Positions 37,918-46,624 of a stretch of 64,000 nucleotides of DNA are shown piece after piece. The stretch is from contig NZ_JALDST010000001.1 of the NCBI RefSeq assembly GCF_022747945.1, forward strand, positions 4,836,001 through 4,900,000, in the 5' to 3' direction. The translations under genes were made by a program, and so were the position numbers. How positions within the stretch are numbered: position 1 is the first letter of the stretch; each line of letters starts with the position of its first letter. The notes under the pieces were generated by a model, which was not told the origin of the DNA, did no database searches, and saw only the letters and a list, made by a program, of their open reading frames with translations. This DNA is from Micromonospora sp. R77 (GTDB taxonomy: Bacteria; Actinomycetota; Actinomycetes; Mycobacteriales; Micromonosporaceae).

Positions 37918-39429
37918 ATGGAAGCACCTGTCGACCCGCGCGCCCGGCGGCTCTTCGGCGGCAGCGCCCGCGCCCTCGGTGACCTCGCCGCGAGCCCGTT
38001 CCGCGCGGACCGGGACCGGATCGTCGCGTCGCCCTTCTTCGCCCGGCTGGGCGGGGTCACCCAGGTGATCAGTCCGGGTGGCTCGGGGCTGCTGGTGCAC
38101 AACCGGCTCACCCACAGTCTCAAGGTGGCCCAGGTGGCCCGCGCGATCGCCGAACGGCTCACCGCCGACGACGAGCACCGCGCGCTGCTGGACAAGCTCG
38201 GTGGCTGCGACCCGGACGTGGTGGAGGCGGCGGCGCTCGCCCACGACCTGGGTCACCCGCCGTTCGGGCACCTGGGGGAGCGGGTGCTGGACCGCCTGGC
38301 CCGACAGCGTCTCGGCCTGGCCGACGGCTTCGAGGGCAACGCGCAGTCCTACCGGATCGTGACCAGCACCGAGATCCGGGGCGCGGCCACCACCGGGCTG
38401 GACCTGACCGCCGCGGTCCGGGCGGCGATGCTGAAATACCCGTGGACCCGGCTGGACCACCCCGATCCGCACCCGCGCCACCTGGAGCCGGCCCCGCGCG
38501 GGGCCACCCCGCCGCCGGACGACGCGGAGAGCGGGTCGTCGAAGTTCGGCGCGTACCGGACCGAGGTCGACGACCTGCGGCAGGCCCGGGAGCCGTTCGC
38601 CGGTCGGATCCCGGACTGGCAGCAGACCGTCGAGGCGTCGATCATGGACACCGCCGACGACATCGCGTACGCCATCCACGACGTGGAGGACTTCTATCGG
38701 GTGGGGGTGCTCCAGCAGGGCGCGGTGGCCGCCGAGCTGATGGCCTGGCAGCGCGAGGGCGGACACCTGCGGTCGATCACCGACGCGGCGCTGGGCGGGG
38801 CGGGCCGCCGGCCCGGGGCGGCCATCGAGCGGCTGCGCCGCCAACTGCACCGCAAGGACGGCTGGATCGCCGACGACGACGCGTTCGCCGCCGCCGTCGA
38901 GCACGTCCGTGAGGAACTGGTGGAAGGGCTGCTCGCGCTCCCCTTCGACGGCTCGATCGAGGCGGAGCAGTACGTGGCCCGCTTCTCCGCCCGCTGGTCC
39001 ACCCGGTTCGTCGACGCGATCACGGTGATCGGCGACCCGTCGGTGCGCTCCGGCCACGTGCTGCTGGCCGAGGCGCAGTGGCACGAGGTGCAGGTGCTCA
39101 AGTTCGTCCACCACCGGTTCGTGCTGGCCCGTCCGGATCTCGCCCTGCACCAGCGTGGGCAGGCCCGGCTGCTGGGCGCCCTGGTGGAGGCGCTCTGGGA
39201 GTGGCTGCTCGACCCGGAGGAGGAGTCCCGGCTGCCCCGTCGGCTGCACGACCTGGTGGAGCTGGCCGAGGCGGAGCTGCACCCGCGTACCCCGGACCGG
39301 ATCGGCCGGGCCCGCGGCCGGGCGATCATCGACTTCGTCGCGCAACTCACCGACGGTCAGGCGGTGGCCATGCAGGACGCCCTGTCCGGCCGCTCCGGGG
39401 CCCTCTGGACCGACGCCTTCGTGCTCTGA
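37918..39429 (+). CDS. HD-domain deoxyguanosinetriphosphate triphosphohydrolase-like protein
   Basis: 503 aa. HNRLTHSLKVAQVAR (His66), AALAHDLGHPPFGHLGE (His109-Asp110, His118) and MDTADDIAYAIHDVEDF provide the metal ligands of dGTPase-type HD proteins, which remove triphosphate from dNTPs. The family is about 420-500 aa, so length is normal. A variable, likely disordered insert (PDPHPRHLEPAPRG..., about residues 180-205) is not part of the core. Monocistronic and leaderless. Role in dNTP balance or phage restriction is known for relatives; nothing here decides which. Confidence 0.9.
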   Translation: MEAPVDPRARRLFGGSARALGDLAASPFRADRDRIVASPFFARLGGVTQVISPGGSGLLVHNRLTHSLKVAQVARAIAERLTADDEHRALLDKLGGCDPDVVEAAALAHDLGHPPFGHLGERVLDRLARQRLGLADGFEGNAQSYRIVTSTEIRGAATTGLDLTAAVRAAMLKYPWTRLDHPDPHPRHLEPAPRGATPPPDDAESGSSKFGAYRTEVDDLRQAREPFAGRIPDWQQTVEASIMDTADDIAYAIHDVEDFYRVGVLQQGAVAAELMAWQREGGHLRSITDAALGGAGRRPGAAIERLRRQLHRKDGWIADDDAFAAAVEHVREELVEGLLALPFDGSIEAEQYVARFSARWSTRFVDAITVIGDPSVRSGHVLLAEAQWHEVQVLKFVHHRFVLARPDLALHQRGQARLLGALVEALWEWLLDPEEESRLPRRLHDLVELAEAELHPRTPDRIGRARGRAIIDFVAQLTDGQAVAMQDALSGRSGALWTDAFVL

Positions 39430-39499
39430 CCGGCCGCCAAGGCGCGGCAAAGGGCACGCCGCTCCCGCGTTTTGTCCCTGTTGATCCGGTCTGCCCTCC

Positions 39500-39505
39500 T
39501 ACGAT
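39500..39505 (+). promoter_or_regulatory. -10 element upstream of the formyltransferase gene
   Basis: TACGAT, 6 nt before an in-frame GTG (39512) and 61 nt before ATG 39566. It therefore supports either a leaderless start or a short leader with a Shine-Dalgarno sequence. Confidence 0.45.
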
Positions 39506-39565
39506 GCCGGAGTGACGGCCGTGACCCACGGGACGGGCGGGCCGCGCGAGGCGGAGGGGAGCGGG

Positions 39566-40495
39566 ATGACGAAGCGGATCGTCTGGGTCAGTTTCGACAC
39601 CATCGGCAGGGCCTGCCTGGAGGCGGCGGCCGAGGTCGGGGCGGAGGTGGCCGGGGTGGTCACGCTGCCCGGCCCGGTCCGTCCGGAGGTCTCCGGCATG
39701 TGCCGCTTCGACGACGTGGCGGAGCGGTACGGCGCCGAGCTGATCGAGGCCCGCAACGTCAACGACCCGGAGTGCGTGGCCGCCGTACGCCGGCTCGCCC
39801 CGGACACCCTCTGGGTGGTGGGCTGGTCGCAGCTGCTCCGCGACGAGTTGCTGGCCGTACCGCGGGCCGGAACCTTCGGCATGCACCCCACCCTGCTGCC
39901 CCGGCACCGGGGGCGGGCGCCGATCCCCTGGGCGATCCTGACCGGGCTGGCCCGGACCGGGGTGACCCTCTTCGAGATCCCGGACGCCACCGCGGACTCG
40001 GGGGCCGTGATCGGTCAGTCGGTCGTCGAGATCGCGCCCGACGAGACCGCCGGCACGCTCTTCGCCAAGTGCGCGGACGCCCACGTCGAACTGGTACGCG
40101 AATACTTCCCGCAGATCGCCGCCGGCACCGCCCCCCGTTTCCCGCAGGACCCGACCCGGGCCAGCCACTGGCCGAAGCGCACCCCGGCGGACGGCCTGAT
40201 CGACTGGGAGACCAGGGCCGGCCATCTCGACGCCTGGGTCCGCGCCCAGACCCGGCCCTACCCCGGTGCCTTCACCTGGCTGGGGGACCGGCGGGTGGTG
40301 ATCTGGCAGGCCCGGCCGGAGGCCGTGGACCACTCGGCGGTGGCCGGTGCCGTCCTGGCGCACCGCCGGGACGGGGTGCTGGTCGCCGCCGGCGACGGTG
40401 CCCTGCTGCTGCGTGAGGTCTCGGTCGACGGATCGGCACCGGCCCGGGACGCCGACCTGCACGGCCTGCTCGCAGTCGGGGCCGTGCTCGGATGA
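39566..40495 (+). CDS. Methionyl-tRNA-formyltransferase-like sugar/amine N-formyltransferase
   Basis: 309 aa, shorter and not in an fmt/def context. GMHPTLLPRHRGRAPIPWAI (105-124) is the formyl-tetrahydrofolate motif with His107; Asp144 in TADSGAVIGQ completes the site. Residue 105, Asn in Fmt (Asn-x-His), is Gly here, so the usual catalytic Asn is missing. The C-terminal OB-like domain is present (AHRRDGVLVAAGDGALLL). The following PIG-L deacetylase overlaps by 4 bp (ATGA), suggesting N-deacetylation and N-formylation of an amino sugar or another amine. GGAGGGG precedes ATG 39566; GTG 39512 is a possible leaderless start. Confidence 0.85.
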   Translation: MTKRIVWVSFDTIGRACLEAAAEVGAEVAGVVTLPGPVRPEVSGMCRFDDVAERYGAELIEARNVNDPECVAAVRRLAPDTLWVVGWSQLLRDELLAVPRAGTFGMHPTLLPRHRGRAPIPWAILTGLARTGVTLFEIPDATADSGAVIGQSVVEIAPDETAGTLFAKCADAHVELVREYFPQIAAGTAPRFPQDPTRASHWPKRTPADGLIDWETRAGHLDAWVRAQTRPYPGAFTWLGDRRVVIWQARPEAVDHSAVAGAVLAHRRDGVLVAAGDGALLLREVSVDGSAPARDADLHGLLAVGAVLG

Positions 40496-41163
40496 GCGCC
40501 CGGGTCCTGATCTTCGCCGCCCACCCGGACGACGAGATCCTCGGCATGGGTGGCACCATCGCCCGGCACACCGACCGCGGCGACGCGGTGCGGATCTGCT
40601 GCGTCACCGACGGCTCGTCCACCCAGTACGCCGGCAACCTGGAGATCCTGCGCCAGAAACAGCAGGAGGCGCGGAAGGCGGCCGAGACCCTCGGGGTGCA
40701 CGACTACGTCCACCTCGACCTGCCCGACATGCGGCTCGACACGCTGCCGCACGTCGACGTCAACCGCGTGGTCGAGCGACAGATCGCCGAGTTCCGACCG
40801 GACACCGTCTATTCGGTCCAGGCCGACGTCAACCTCGACCACCGGACCGTGTTCGAGTCGGTGGCGGTGGCCACCCGGCCGGTGCCCGGTCAGACCGTGC
40901 GGCGACTGCTCACCTACGCGCCCACCTCCAGCACGGAGTGGACCCCCGCGCCGGTGACCTGGTGGCAGCCGAACTGGTTCGTGGACGTCTCCGCCACGCT
41001 GGAGCGCAAGCTGGAGGCGTTCCGGCACTACCGGTCGGAGTGGCGTGACTGGCCGCACCCGCGCAACGACCGCGCCCTGCGCGTCCACGCCGAGCACCAC
41101 GGCACGATGATCGGCCGCTCCGCCGCCGAACCGTTCATGCTGGTCCGCGCCGTCCAGGACTGA
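40492..41163 (+). CDS. PIG-L family N-deacetylase
   Basis: 223 aa. The zinc motif AHPDDE (10-15) with Asp13/Asp14 region, then GCVTDGSS-like CCVTDGSST, and NLDHRTVFE (zinc His) identify an LmbE/PIG-L deacetylase of N-acetylglucosamine-type substrates. Its ATG overlaps the formyltransferase stop, so expression is coupled. Such enzymes deacetylate sugar conjugates in mycothiol, lipid and antibiotic pathways; here the partner formyltransferase suggests acetyl-to-formyl exchange. It converges with a GNAT gene. Confidence 0.9.
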   Translation: MSARVLIFAAHPDDEILGMGGTIARHTDRGDAVRICCVTDGSSTQYAGNLEILRQKQQEARKAAETLGVHDYVHLDLPDMRLDTLPHVDVNRVVERQIAEFRPDTVYSVQADVNLDHRTVFESVAVATRPVPGQTVRRLLTYAPTSSTEWTPAPVTWWQPNWFVDVSATLERKLEAFRHYRSEWRDWPHPRNDRALRVHAEHHGTMIGRSAAEPFMLVRAVQD

Positions 41164-41218
41164 GTACGTCGGCGGCGGGCAGCCGGTCGATCCGCCCGCC
41201 GCCGGCGTACCGGCGTGG

Positions 41219-41857
41219 CTACGGCCGGGCGGACGCCTCGACGGTCAGCGGTTCGTCGACCCGGCCGGACTGCGCCGGCACCCGGGTCGACGTCCCGCAG
41301 ACCCGGTCGAGGTACTCGTCCGCGTGTGGCAGCGCCTCGAACTCGGGCCGCAGGATCGCCACCCGGAGCAGGTCGTGCCAGTGGCCTCCGCGGAACACCG
41401 CCTCCCGGTCCCGCCCCTCGACCTGCCAGCCGCACTTGCGCACGTACGCGCCGAGGCTGGCCTGGTTGAACGGCAGGATCGTGCTGTGCAGGCGGCGGAG
41501 CCCCACCTCGTAGAACGCCCAGGCCATCACCAGCATGATCGAGTCGCTGCCGGCGCCTCTCGGGCTGACCCCCGGCATCAGCTTGATCGCGGTGAGCGCC
41601 GAGCGGTTGTGCCAGTCGACCTCCCACAGGCCGGTGAGCCCGAGCGGCTCGTTCGTCGACCGGTCGACCACGGTCAGCCGTTGGACGTGCGGGTCGGCGT
41701 GGGACCGCAGCAGCCAGTCCTGCTGCGTGTCCCGGGAGATCGGCCAGTGCCAACCGCCCACGTTGTGCCGTACCTCGTCCTGGTTGGCCAGATCGGCCAG
41801 GAAATCGAGATCGTCCTTCCAGGTGGGACGGATGGCCACCAGTCGACCGTTCAGCAT
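41219..41857 (-). CDS. GNAT-family N-acetyltransferase
   Basis: 212 aa. RLVAIRPTWKDDLDFLADLAN, then GLTGLWEVDWHNRSALTAIKLMPGVSPRGAGSDSIMLVMAWAF is the acetyl-CoA binding core, with the pyrophosphate-loop-like RGAGSDS replacing the standard R/Q-x-x-G-x-G/A. TILPFNQASLGAYVRKCGWQVEGR is typical of RimJ/RimL- and PseH-like sugar acetyltransferases. The last ~35 residues are unconserved. GAGGAG lies 4-5 nt upstream of the ATG. It converges on the formyltransferase/deacetylase pair; a shared pathway is possible but unproven. Confidence 0.87.
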   Translation of the reverse strand: MLNGRLVAIRPTWKDDLDFLADLANQDEVRHNVGGWHWPISRDTQQDWLLRSHADPHVQRLTVVDRSTNEPLGLTGLWEVDWHNRSALTAIKLMPGVSPRGAGSDSIMLVMAWAFYEVGLRRLHSTILPFNQASLGAYVRKCGWQVEGRDREAVFRGGHWHDLLRVAILRPEFEALPHADEYLDRVCGTSTRVPAQSGRVDEPLTVEASARP

Positions 41858-41979
41858 GTGACTCCTCGCGCATGACGACGGAACGGTGGGGGTGGCTGCA
41901 CCGCCTCCGGTCTACCAGACCCCCGGGGCCGGACCGCCGCGAAACGCCCACCGGAACGCCGACACCGGCGCGGGAGTCG

Positions 41980-43122
41980 TCAGGCGACCGCCTGCCACCA
42001 GCCGTCCACCGGCGGCGGGTCGTCCACCACGACCCGCTCGCCGGGGCGGGGGACCGCCAGCCGGACGTCCCGGGCCTTCGCCTCGGCCCACAACCGGTCC
42101 ACCGGCTCCGACCAGTCGTGCAGGGCCAGGTTGAACGTCGCCCAGTGCACCGGTACGAAGAGCCCGCCGCGCAGGTCGAGGTGGGCGGCGACCGCCTCCT
42201 CCGGGAACATGTGGATGCTCGGCCAGGCCCGGTCGTACGCCCCGATCTGCATCAGCGTCACGTCGAACGGGCCGTGCTCCGCGCCGATCGCGGCGTAGCC
42301 GTCGAAATAGCCGGAGTCGCCGGTGTAGAAGACCTTCCGGTGCGCGCCGGCGATCACCCAGGAGCTCCAGAGCGTGCCGTCGCGGCGCAGCCCGCGCCCG
42401 GAGAAGTGCTGGGCCGGGGTGGCGGTGAGGGTCAGCCCACCCACCTGGTGGCTCTCCGACCAGTCCAGCTCGACGATCCGCTCCGCCGGTACGCCCCACC
42501 GGTCCAGGTGGGCGCCGACGCCCAGCGGCACCAGGAACGGGGCGGACTGGTGGGCGAGCAGCCCTCGCACGGTCTCCAGGTCCAGGTGGTCGTAGTGGTC
42601 GTGGGAGATGAGGACGGCGTCCACCGGCGGCAGCTCGTCGAGGCGTACCGGCGGTTCGTGGATGCGGCGCGGGCCGACCAGCGCCGACGGGGAACACCGG
42701 TCGCTCCACACCGGGTCGACCAGCACCCGACGCCCCTCGATCTCGATCAGCGTGGACGCGTGGCCGTACCAGACGACGTTCAGTTCCCGCCCGGGGTCAC
42801 CGGTCGGCACCGGGGCCGGGCGCAGCAGCGGGACGGACGTGGTCGGCCGGCGCTTCTGCTTGCCGAAGACCAGTTCCTTGAGCAGGTTGCGGTCCGGGGC
42901 ACCGGCCATGCTGCGGCTGCTGCCCCGGTTGTGGAACGTGCCGTCGCGGAACTGCGGCGAGCGCGCCGCGCGTTCCGCGCGGGCCCCGGTGAGCCGGCCG
43001 CCGAGCTGGGCCGGCACGTCCCGGCCCACCCAGGCGAGCCCGGCCAGCGCCGCCACCCCGGCGACCCGCCACAGTCCCCGCCCCGCCGCCCGCTCGGCCG
43101 CCTCTTCCTCTGCTGCGCCCAT
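41980..43122 (-). CDS. Membrane-tethered MBL-fold metallo-hydrolase (NAPE-PLD/UlaG-like)
   Basis: 380 aa. An N-terminal hydrophobic helix (WRVAGVAALAGLAWVG) may anchor it. The metallo-beta-lactamase core shows VWYGHASTLIEIEGRRVLVDPVWSDR, the zinc motif SHDHYDHLD (173-181), TPAQHFSGRG, and FYTGDSGYFDGY. This arrangement is found in N-acyl-phosphatidylethanolamine phospholipase D-like hydrolases and UlaG relatives. Ends 43 bp after the SDR gene and probably belongs to the same minus-strand operon as the SDR and alcohol dehydrogenase. Confidence 0.9.
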   Translation of the reverse strand: MGAAEEEAAERAAGRGLWRVAGVAALAGLAWVGRDVPAQLGGRLTGARAERAARSPQFRDGTFHNRGSSRSMAGAPDRNLLKELVFGKQKRRPTTSVPLLRPAPVPTGDPGRELNVVWYGHASTLIEIEGRRVLVDPVWSDRCSPSALVGPRRIHEPPVRLDELPPVDAVLISHDHYDHLDLETVRGLLAHQSAPFLVPLGVGAHLDRWGVPAERIVELDWSESHQVGGLTLTATPAQHFSGRGLRRDGTLWSSWVIAGAHRKVFYTGDSGYFDGYAAIGAEHGPFDVTLMQIGAYDRAWPSIHMFPEEAVAAHLDLRGGLFVPVHWATFNLALHDWSEPVDRLWAEAKARDVRLAVPRPGERVVVDDPPPVDGWWQAVA

Positions 43123-43165
43123 CGTCTTCCCTCCGCCGTGTCCCGCACTACACGGTAGCCACCGG

Positions 43166-44113
43166 TCAGCGCAGCCGGCGCAGCACCGCCGCGCCGACCG
43201 TCGAGGTCGCCCCGCCCACCGACCGGACCACCTGGGACAGGTCGGGCAGCCAACCGCCCCGGACCGCCTCGCCGGCCGGGTTCGGGGCGAACACCGCCCC
43301 GTCGGTCGGGGCGACCGCCCGGTTGGTCAGCCCGCCGAGCCGCATCAACGGTCCGACCAGCACGTCGTAGACGGCCGGCAGCGCGGTGAAGCCGACCCGC
43401 ATGAGGAGGTTGACCCGGCCCACCGAGGTCTCCCGGCGGGGCTTGTCGGCGCAGTGCGCGATCGCCCGGCCCACCCGTTCGGCGGTGGTGATCGGCAGCG
43501 GCGGCCGGCCGGCCCGGCCCAGGTAGTTCGCGGCCTGCTGGTAGACCGGGGTGTCCACGCTGCCGGGGGTGACCAGGCAGATGTTCACCCCCGGCAGGTC
43601 CCGGGACTCCTGGTGCAGCGCCCGGGCCAGTCCCTGCAGGCCCCACTTGCTGGTCACGTAGCCGCTCATGTACGGCGCGGTGATGTGTCCGAGCACCGAG
43701 CCGGTGAGGATCAGGGTGCCCCCACCGGCCCGGGTGAAGTGCCGCAGCGCCACCCGCGCCGCCCCGGCAGCGCCCAGCAGGTCGGTCCGGACCACGTGGT
43801 CGAAGACCTCCGCCGGGATCTCCTCGAAGCGCCCGTACGCCATCACCGCGGCGGTGTGCACCCAGACGTCGATCCGGCCGAACTCCCGCACCGCCGTGTC
43901 GGCCAGGGCGTCGAGGTCGCCGGCCACGGTGACATCCGTGGGCACCTCGCGTACCTCGGCGGCACCGGCGTCGGCGCACTCCCGGCGGACGTCGGCGAGG
44001 GTGGTCCGGGAGCGGGCCGCGAGGACCAGACGGTCCCCGCGCCCCGCGAACTCCCGGGCCGCCGCCCGGCCGATCCCGCTGGTCGCGCCGGTGATCACCA
44101 CCGTCCTGGTCAC
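43166..44113 (-). CDS. Short-chain dehydrogenase/reductase
   Basis: 315 aa. TRTVVITGATSGIGRAAARE is the NAD(P) site; TDVTVAGD, HTAAVMAYG and SGYVTSKWGLQG (Tyr-x3-Lys) complete a classical SDR, followed by a C-terminal extension of about 70 residues (RVNLLMRVGFTALPAVYD...) common in actinobacterial SDRs with a hydrophobic tail. GTG 44113 overlaps the stop of the upstream alcohol dehydrogenase gene (GTGA), so the two are translationally coupled. Substrate unknown. Confidence 0.9.
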   Translation of the reverse strand: MTRTVVITGATSGIGRAAAREFAGRGDRLVLAARSRTTLADVRRECADAGAAEVREVPTDVTVAGDLDALADTAVREFGRIDVWVHTAAVMAYGRFEEIPAEVFDHVVRTDLLGAAGAARVALRHFTRAGGGTLILTGSVLGHITAPYMSGYVTSKWGLQGLARALHQESRDLPGVNICLVTPGSVDTPVYQQAANYLGRAGRPPLPITTAERVGRAIAHCADKPRRETSVGRVNLLMRVGFTALPAVYDVLVGPLMRLGGLTNRAVAPTDGAVFAPNPAGEAVRGGWLPDLSQVVRSVGGATSTVGAAVLRRLR

Positions 44114-45294
44114 GGCGCGAGCACGACCTTGACGCAGCCGTCCTCCTTCTTCTGGAACATCTCGTACGCCTGCGGCGCCTGCGCCAGCGGCAGCCGGTGG
44201 GTCCGCAGGTCCTCCACGCCCAGCGGGTCGTCGTCGCCGGAGAGCAGCGGGATGATCTCGTCCACCCAGCGCTTGACGTGGCACTGCCCCATCCGCAGCT
44301 GGATGCCCCGGTCGAACATCTCCATCAGCGGCATCGGGTCCTGCTCGCCGCCGTACACGCCGGAGATGGAGACGGTGCCGCCCCGGCGGACCGCCTTGAG
44401 TGCGGCGTGCAGGACGACCAGCCGGTCCACGCCCACCTTGTCGGTCATCGTCTGGGCCAGCTTGTCCGGCAGCAGCCCGGCGGCGGTCTGGGCGAACTTG
44501 CCCAGCGGTGCGCCGTGCGCCTCCATCCCGACCGCGTCGATCACCGCGTCCGGCCCGCGCCCGTCGACCAGGTCGATCAGCGCGCCCGGCACGTCGTCCA
44601 GCGCCGTGACGTCCAGCACCTCGATGCCGTGCCGGCGGGCCATGTCGAGGCGCTCCGGCACCAGGTCCAGCCCGATCACCCGGTCCGCGCCGAGGTGCCG
44701 GCCGATCCGGGCGCAGAGCTGCCCCACCGGGCCGAGCCCGAAGACGGCCAGGGTGCCGCCGCGCGGGGTGTCCGCGTACTTCACCGCCTGCCAGGCGGTG
44801 GGCAGGATGTCGGAGAGATAGAGCCAGCGCTCGTCCGGGCCGGTCTCCGGGATCTTGATCGGGCCGAACTGGGCCTGCGGTACGCGCAGGTACTCGGCCT
44901 GCCCGCCGGGGACCGAGCCGTAGAGCGAGGTGTAGCCGAACAGCGCGGCACCCTTGCCCTGCGCGGTGACCTGGGTGGTCTCGCACTGGGCGTAGAGCTG
45001 CCGCTCGCACATCCAGCAGTGCCCGCAGGAGATGTTGAACGGGACGACCACCCGGTCGCCCTTCTTCAGCCGGGTCACCCCCGGGCCGACCTCCTCGACG
45101 ATGCCCATCGGCTCGTGCCCGAGCACGTCACCCGGCTTGAGGTACGGGCCGAGCACCTCGTACAGGTGCAGGTCGGAGCCGCAGATCGCGGTCGACGTGA
45201 TCCGCACGATCGCGTCGGTGGGCTCCTCGATACGGGGATCCGGCACGTCCTCCACCCGGACGTCCCGCTTGCCTTGCCAGGTCAGTGCCTTCAT
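44110..45294 (-). CDS. Zinc-dependent alcohol dehydrogenase, formaldehyde-dehydrogenase-like
   Basis: 394 aa. TAICGSDLHLYE (Cys38), LGHEPMG (His60-Glu61) form the catalytic zinc site. CGHCWMCERQLYAQC (90-104) holds the structural zinc. AVFGLGPVGQLCARIG is the NAD fold, and the long insertion after residue 260 matches the FdhA-type subgroup. Family length is about 390. The start at ATG 45294 opens MKALTWQGKRDVRVEDVPDP. It leads a minus-strand operon with an SDR and an MBL hydrolase; the repeat-rich stretch upstream holds its promoter. Confidence 0.94.
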   Translation of the reverse strand: MKALTWQGKRDVRVEDVPDPRIEEPTDAIVRITSTAICGSDLHLYEVLGPYLKPGDVLGHEPMGIVEEVGPGVTRLKKGDRVVVPFNISCGHCWMCERQLYAQCETTQVTAQGKGAALFGYTSLYGSVPGGQAEYLRVPQAQFGPIKIPETGPDERWLYLSDILPTAWQAVKYADTPRGGTLAVFGLGPVGQLCARIGRHLGADRVIGLDLVPERLDMARRHGIEVLDVTALDDVPGALIDLVDGRGPDAVIDAVGMEAHGAPLGKFAQTAAGLLPDKLAQTMTDKVGVDRLVVLHAALKAVRRGGTVSISGVYGGEQDPMPLMEMFDRGIQLRMGQCHVKRWVDEIIPLLSGDDDPLGVEDLRTHRLPLAQAPQAYEMFQKKEDGCVKVVLAP

Positions 45295-45373
45295 GCCTCG
45301 ATGTCCCCTCGTCGGTGCCGTCCATGGGACTGCTACCCGCGCCGGCCCAGTTGAACCAGCCACCCCCCGCCCT

Positions 45374-45549
45374 GTCCGAGCCCGCACATCCACGCGTCCA
45401 CCCCACGTCGCCGACATGGCCCCGTCCGAGGCCTCCTGTCCGCGCCGTGTCGCGGACGTTGGCCCGTTCGAGCCCGCCTGTGCGCGCCGTGTCGCCAACG
45501 TGGCGGTGTCCGAGCCGGCGTGTCCGCGCCATGTCGGCGACGTGGCGGC
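45374..45549. repeat. Degenerate 42-bp tandem repeat upstream of the alcohol dehydrogenase gene
   Basis: Units beginning GTYCGAG start at 45424, 45466 and 45508 (42 bp apart), with a more diverged copy at 45374 and a truncated one at 45550. Shared core CGCCGTGTCGCSRACGT. Both strands are open and give repetitive low-complexity translations, so it is judged non-coding. It lies in the 727-bp gap 45295-46021, which otherwise holds no gene. Confidence 0.75.
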
Positions 45550-45586
45550 GTCCCGGCTGTGCCGCGCCGGGGGTGTCCGGGACTGC

Positions 45587-45668
45587 GAGAGGTGCCCGTC
45601 TCGGGGATGTGGTGCCGGGTGTCCGGCGAGAGGTGCCCATCTCGGGGATGTGGTGCCGGGTGTCCGGT
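45587..45668. repeat. 41-bp tandem duplication
   Basis: Two copies (45587 and 45628) of a unit starting GAGAGGTGCC and ending GGGTGTCCGG, differing at one base (CGTCTC versus CATCTC). The 41-bp period breaks any reading frame, arguing for non-coding DNA. Confidence 0.8.
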
Positions 45669-45989
45669 CCGGCGGTGGGTGGATCGGGCGCCATGGGGCG
45701 GGATGTCCGGTTCGGGGTGTGGCCGGGCGCACCGCTGGGCCGGAATCGTCGGGGGCTCGGGGTCGTTACATTCACCGTGCGACCGCGTAGCCGCCCGGTC
45801 GACGGGGCGGGTGGAGAGGCCCCGGAGATCGTGCCGGCGGCCAGCCTCCGGGAATGATGCTGGACCGGCGGTCGTTACCCATGGTCCCGGCGCCGCGAAG
45901 TGGCGAACCTCCTCTGCCCCGCGAGCTGCCGGTCGATGACTTCCCCCCTTTGTGATCGAGCGCCTGACGGTGCTTGCGTTCCCCACCCC

Positions 45990-46015
45990 CATGGGGAGCG
46001 CCAACCCCTGAGGAG
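45990..46015 (+). promoter_or_regulatory. Hairpin in the 5' leader of the secreted lysozyme-like gene
   Basis: GCGTTCCCC-ACCCCCAT-GGGGAGCGC, 9-bp arms (one G-T pair), directly before GGAG and ATG 46022. It may shape translation of the mRNA. No conserved riboswitch core was found in 45770-46021. Confidence 0.35.
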
Positions 46016-46021
46016 CTTTCG

Positions 46022-46609
46022 ATGAACACGATGCTGCGTAAGAGCGTGCTGGGTATCGCTGGTCTGGCGTTCGCCGGTGGTCTCGCGGCGGGTCCGCTGC
46101 ACCACGGGGACACCACCCCGGTCACGTCGATGACCCCGGTCGCGGCCGTGCAGGCCGACAAGCCCGACACCAGCAAGCTGATCCCGCACGGCGTGCAGGG
46201 CAGCCAGTCGCACGTCGACCTGAACGACGAGCAGACCGCCAACGCCAAGGCGATCATCGCCGCGACGAAGAAGGCCGGCCTGCCCGAACGCGCCGCGGTC
46301 ATCTCGATCGCCACCAGCCTGCAGGAGTCGAAGCTGGAGAACCTTGGCCACCTCGGCGACCGCAACGACCATGACTCGCTGGGTCTGTTCCAGCAGCGCC
46401 CGTCCAGTGGTTGGGGCACCCCCGAGCAGATCACCGACCCCGAGTACTCCACCCTCGCGTTCCTCAAGGGCCTCAAGCAGGTCGACGGCTGGCAGGACAT
46501 GCCGCTGACCGACGCCGCCCAGACCGTGCAGGTGTCGGCCTACCCGGACGCGTACGCCCAGTGGGAGCAGCAGGCCGCCGACCTGGTCGCCCAGCACTGG
46601 ACCAGCTGA
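46022..46609 (+). CDS. Secreted lysozyme/transglycosylase-like protein
   Basis: 195 aa. N-terminal signal (RKSVLGIAGLAFAGGLAAG, about 6-24). The domain at residues 68-190 contains TSLQESKLENLG with candidate catalytic Glu102, HDSLGLFQQRPSSGWGT and a terminal helix with AYPDAYAQWEQ, the pattern of actinobacterial SLT-like muralytic domains often seen in phage tail and cell-wall proteins. It is expected to act on peptidoglycan outside the membrane. GGAG 6 nt before the ATG sets the start; an upstream ATG at 45974 would destroy the signal peptide. A near-perfect 18-bp stem terminator follows. Confidence 0.82.
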   Translation: MNTMLRKSVLGIAGLAFAGGLAAGPLHHGDTTPVTSMTPVAAVQADKPDTSKLIPHGVQGSQSHVDLNDEQTANAKAIIAATKKAGLPERAAVISIATSLQESKLENLGHLGDRNDHDSLGLFQQRPSSGWGTPEQITDPEYSTLAFLKGLKQVDGWQDMPLTDAAQTVQVSAYPDAYAQWEQQAADLVAQHWTS

Positions 46610-46624
46610 CCGAAGCAACAACCC

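Noticed and set aside
45032..45790. Repeat-containing protein over the 42-bp array
   Set aside because: It overlaps the 5' end of the alcohol dehydrogenase gene on the other strand; the neighbouring 41-bp duplication breaks frame; no conserved features.
45770..46021. ydaO (c-di-AMP) riboswitch before the lysozyme-like gene
   Set aside because: The conserved GGGGAACC / GGTGAATC / CAGCTAACC core is absent.
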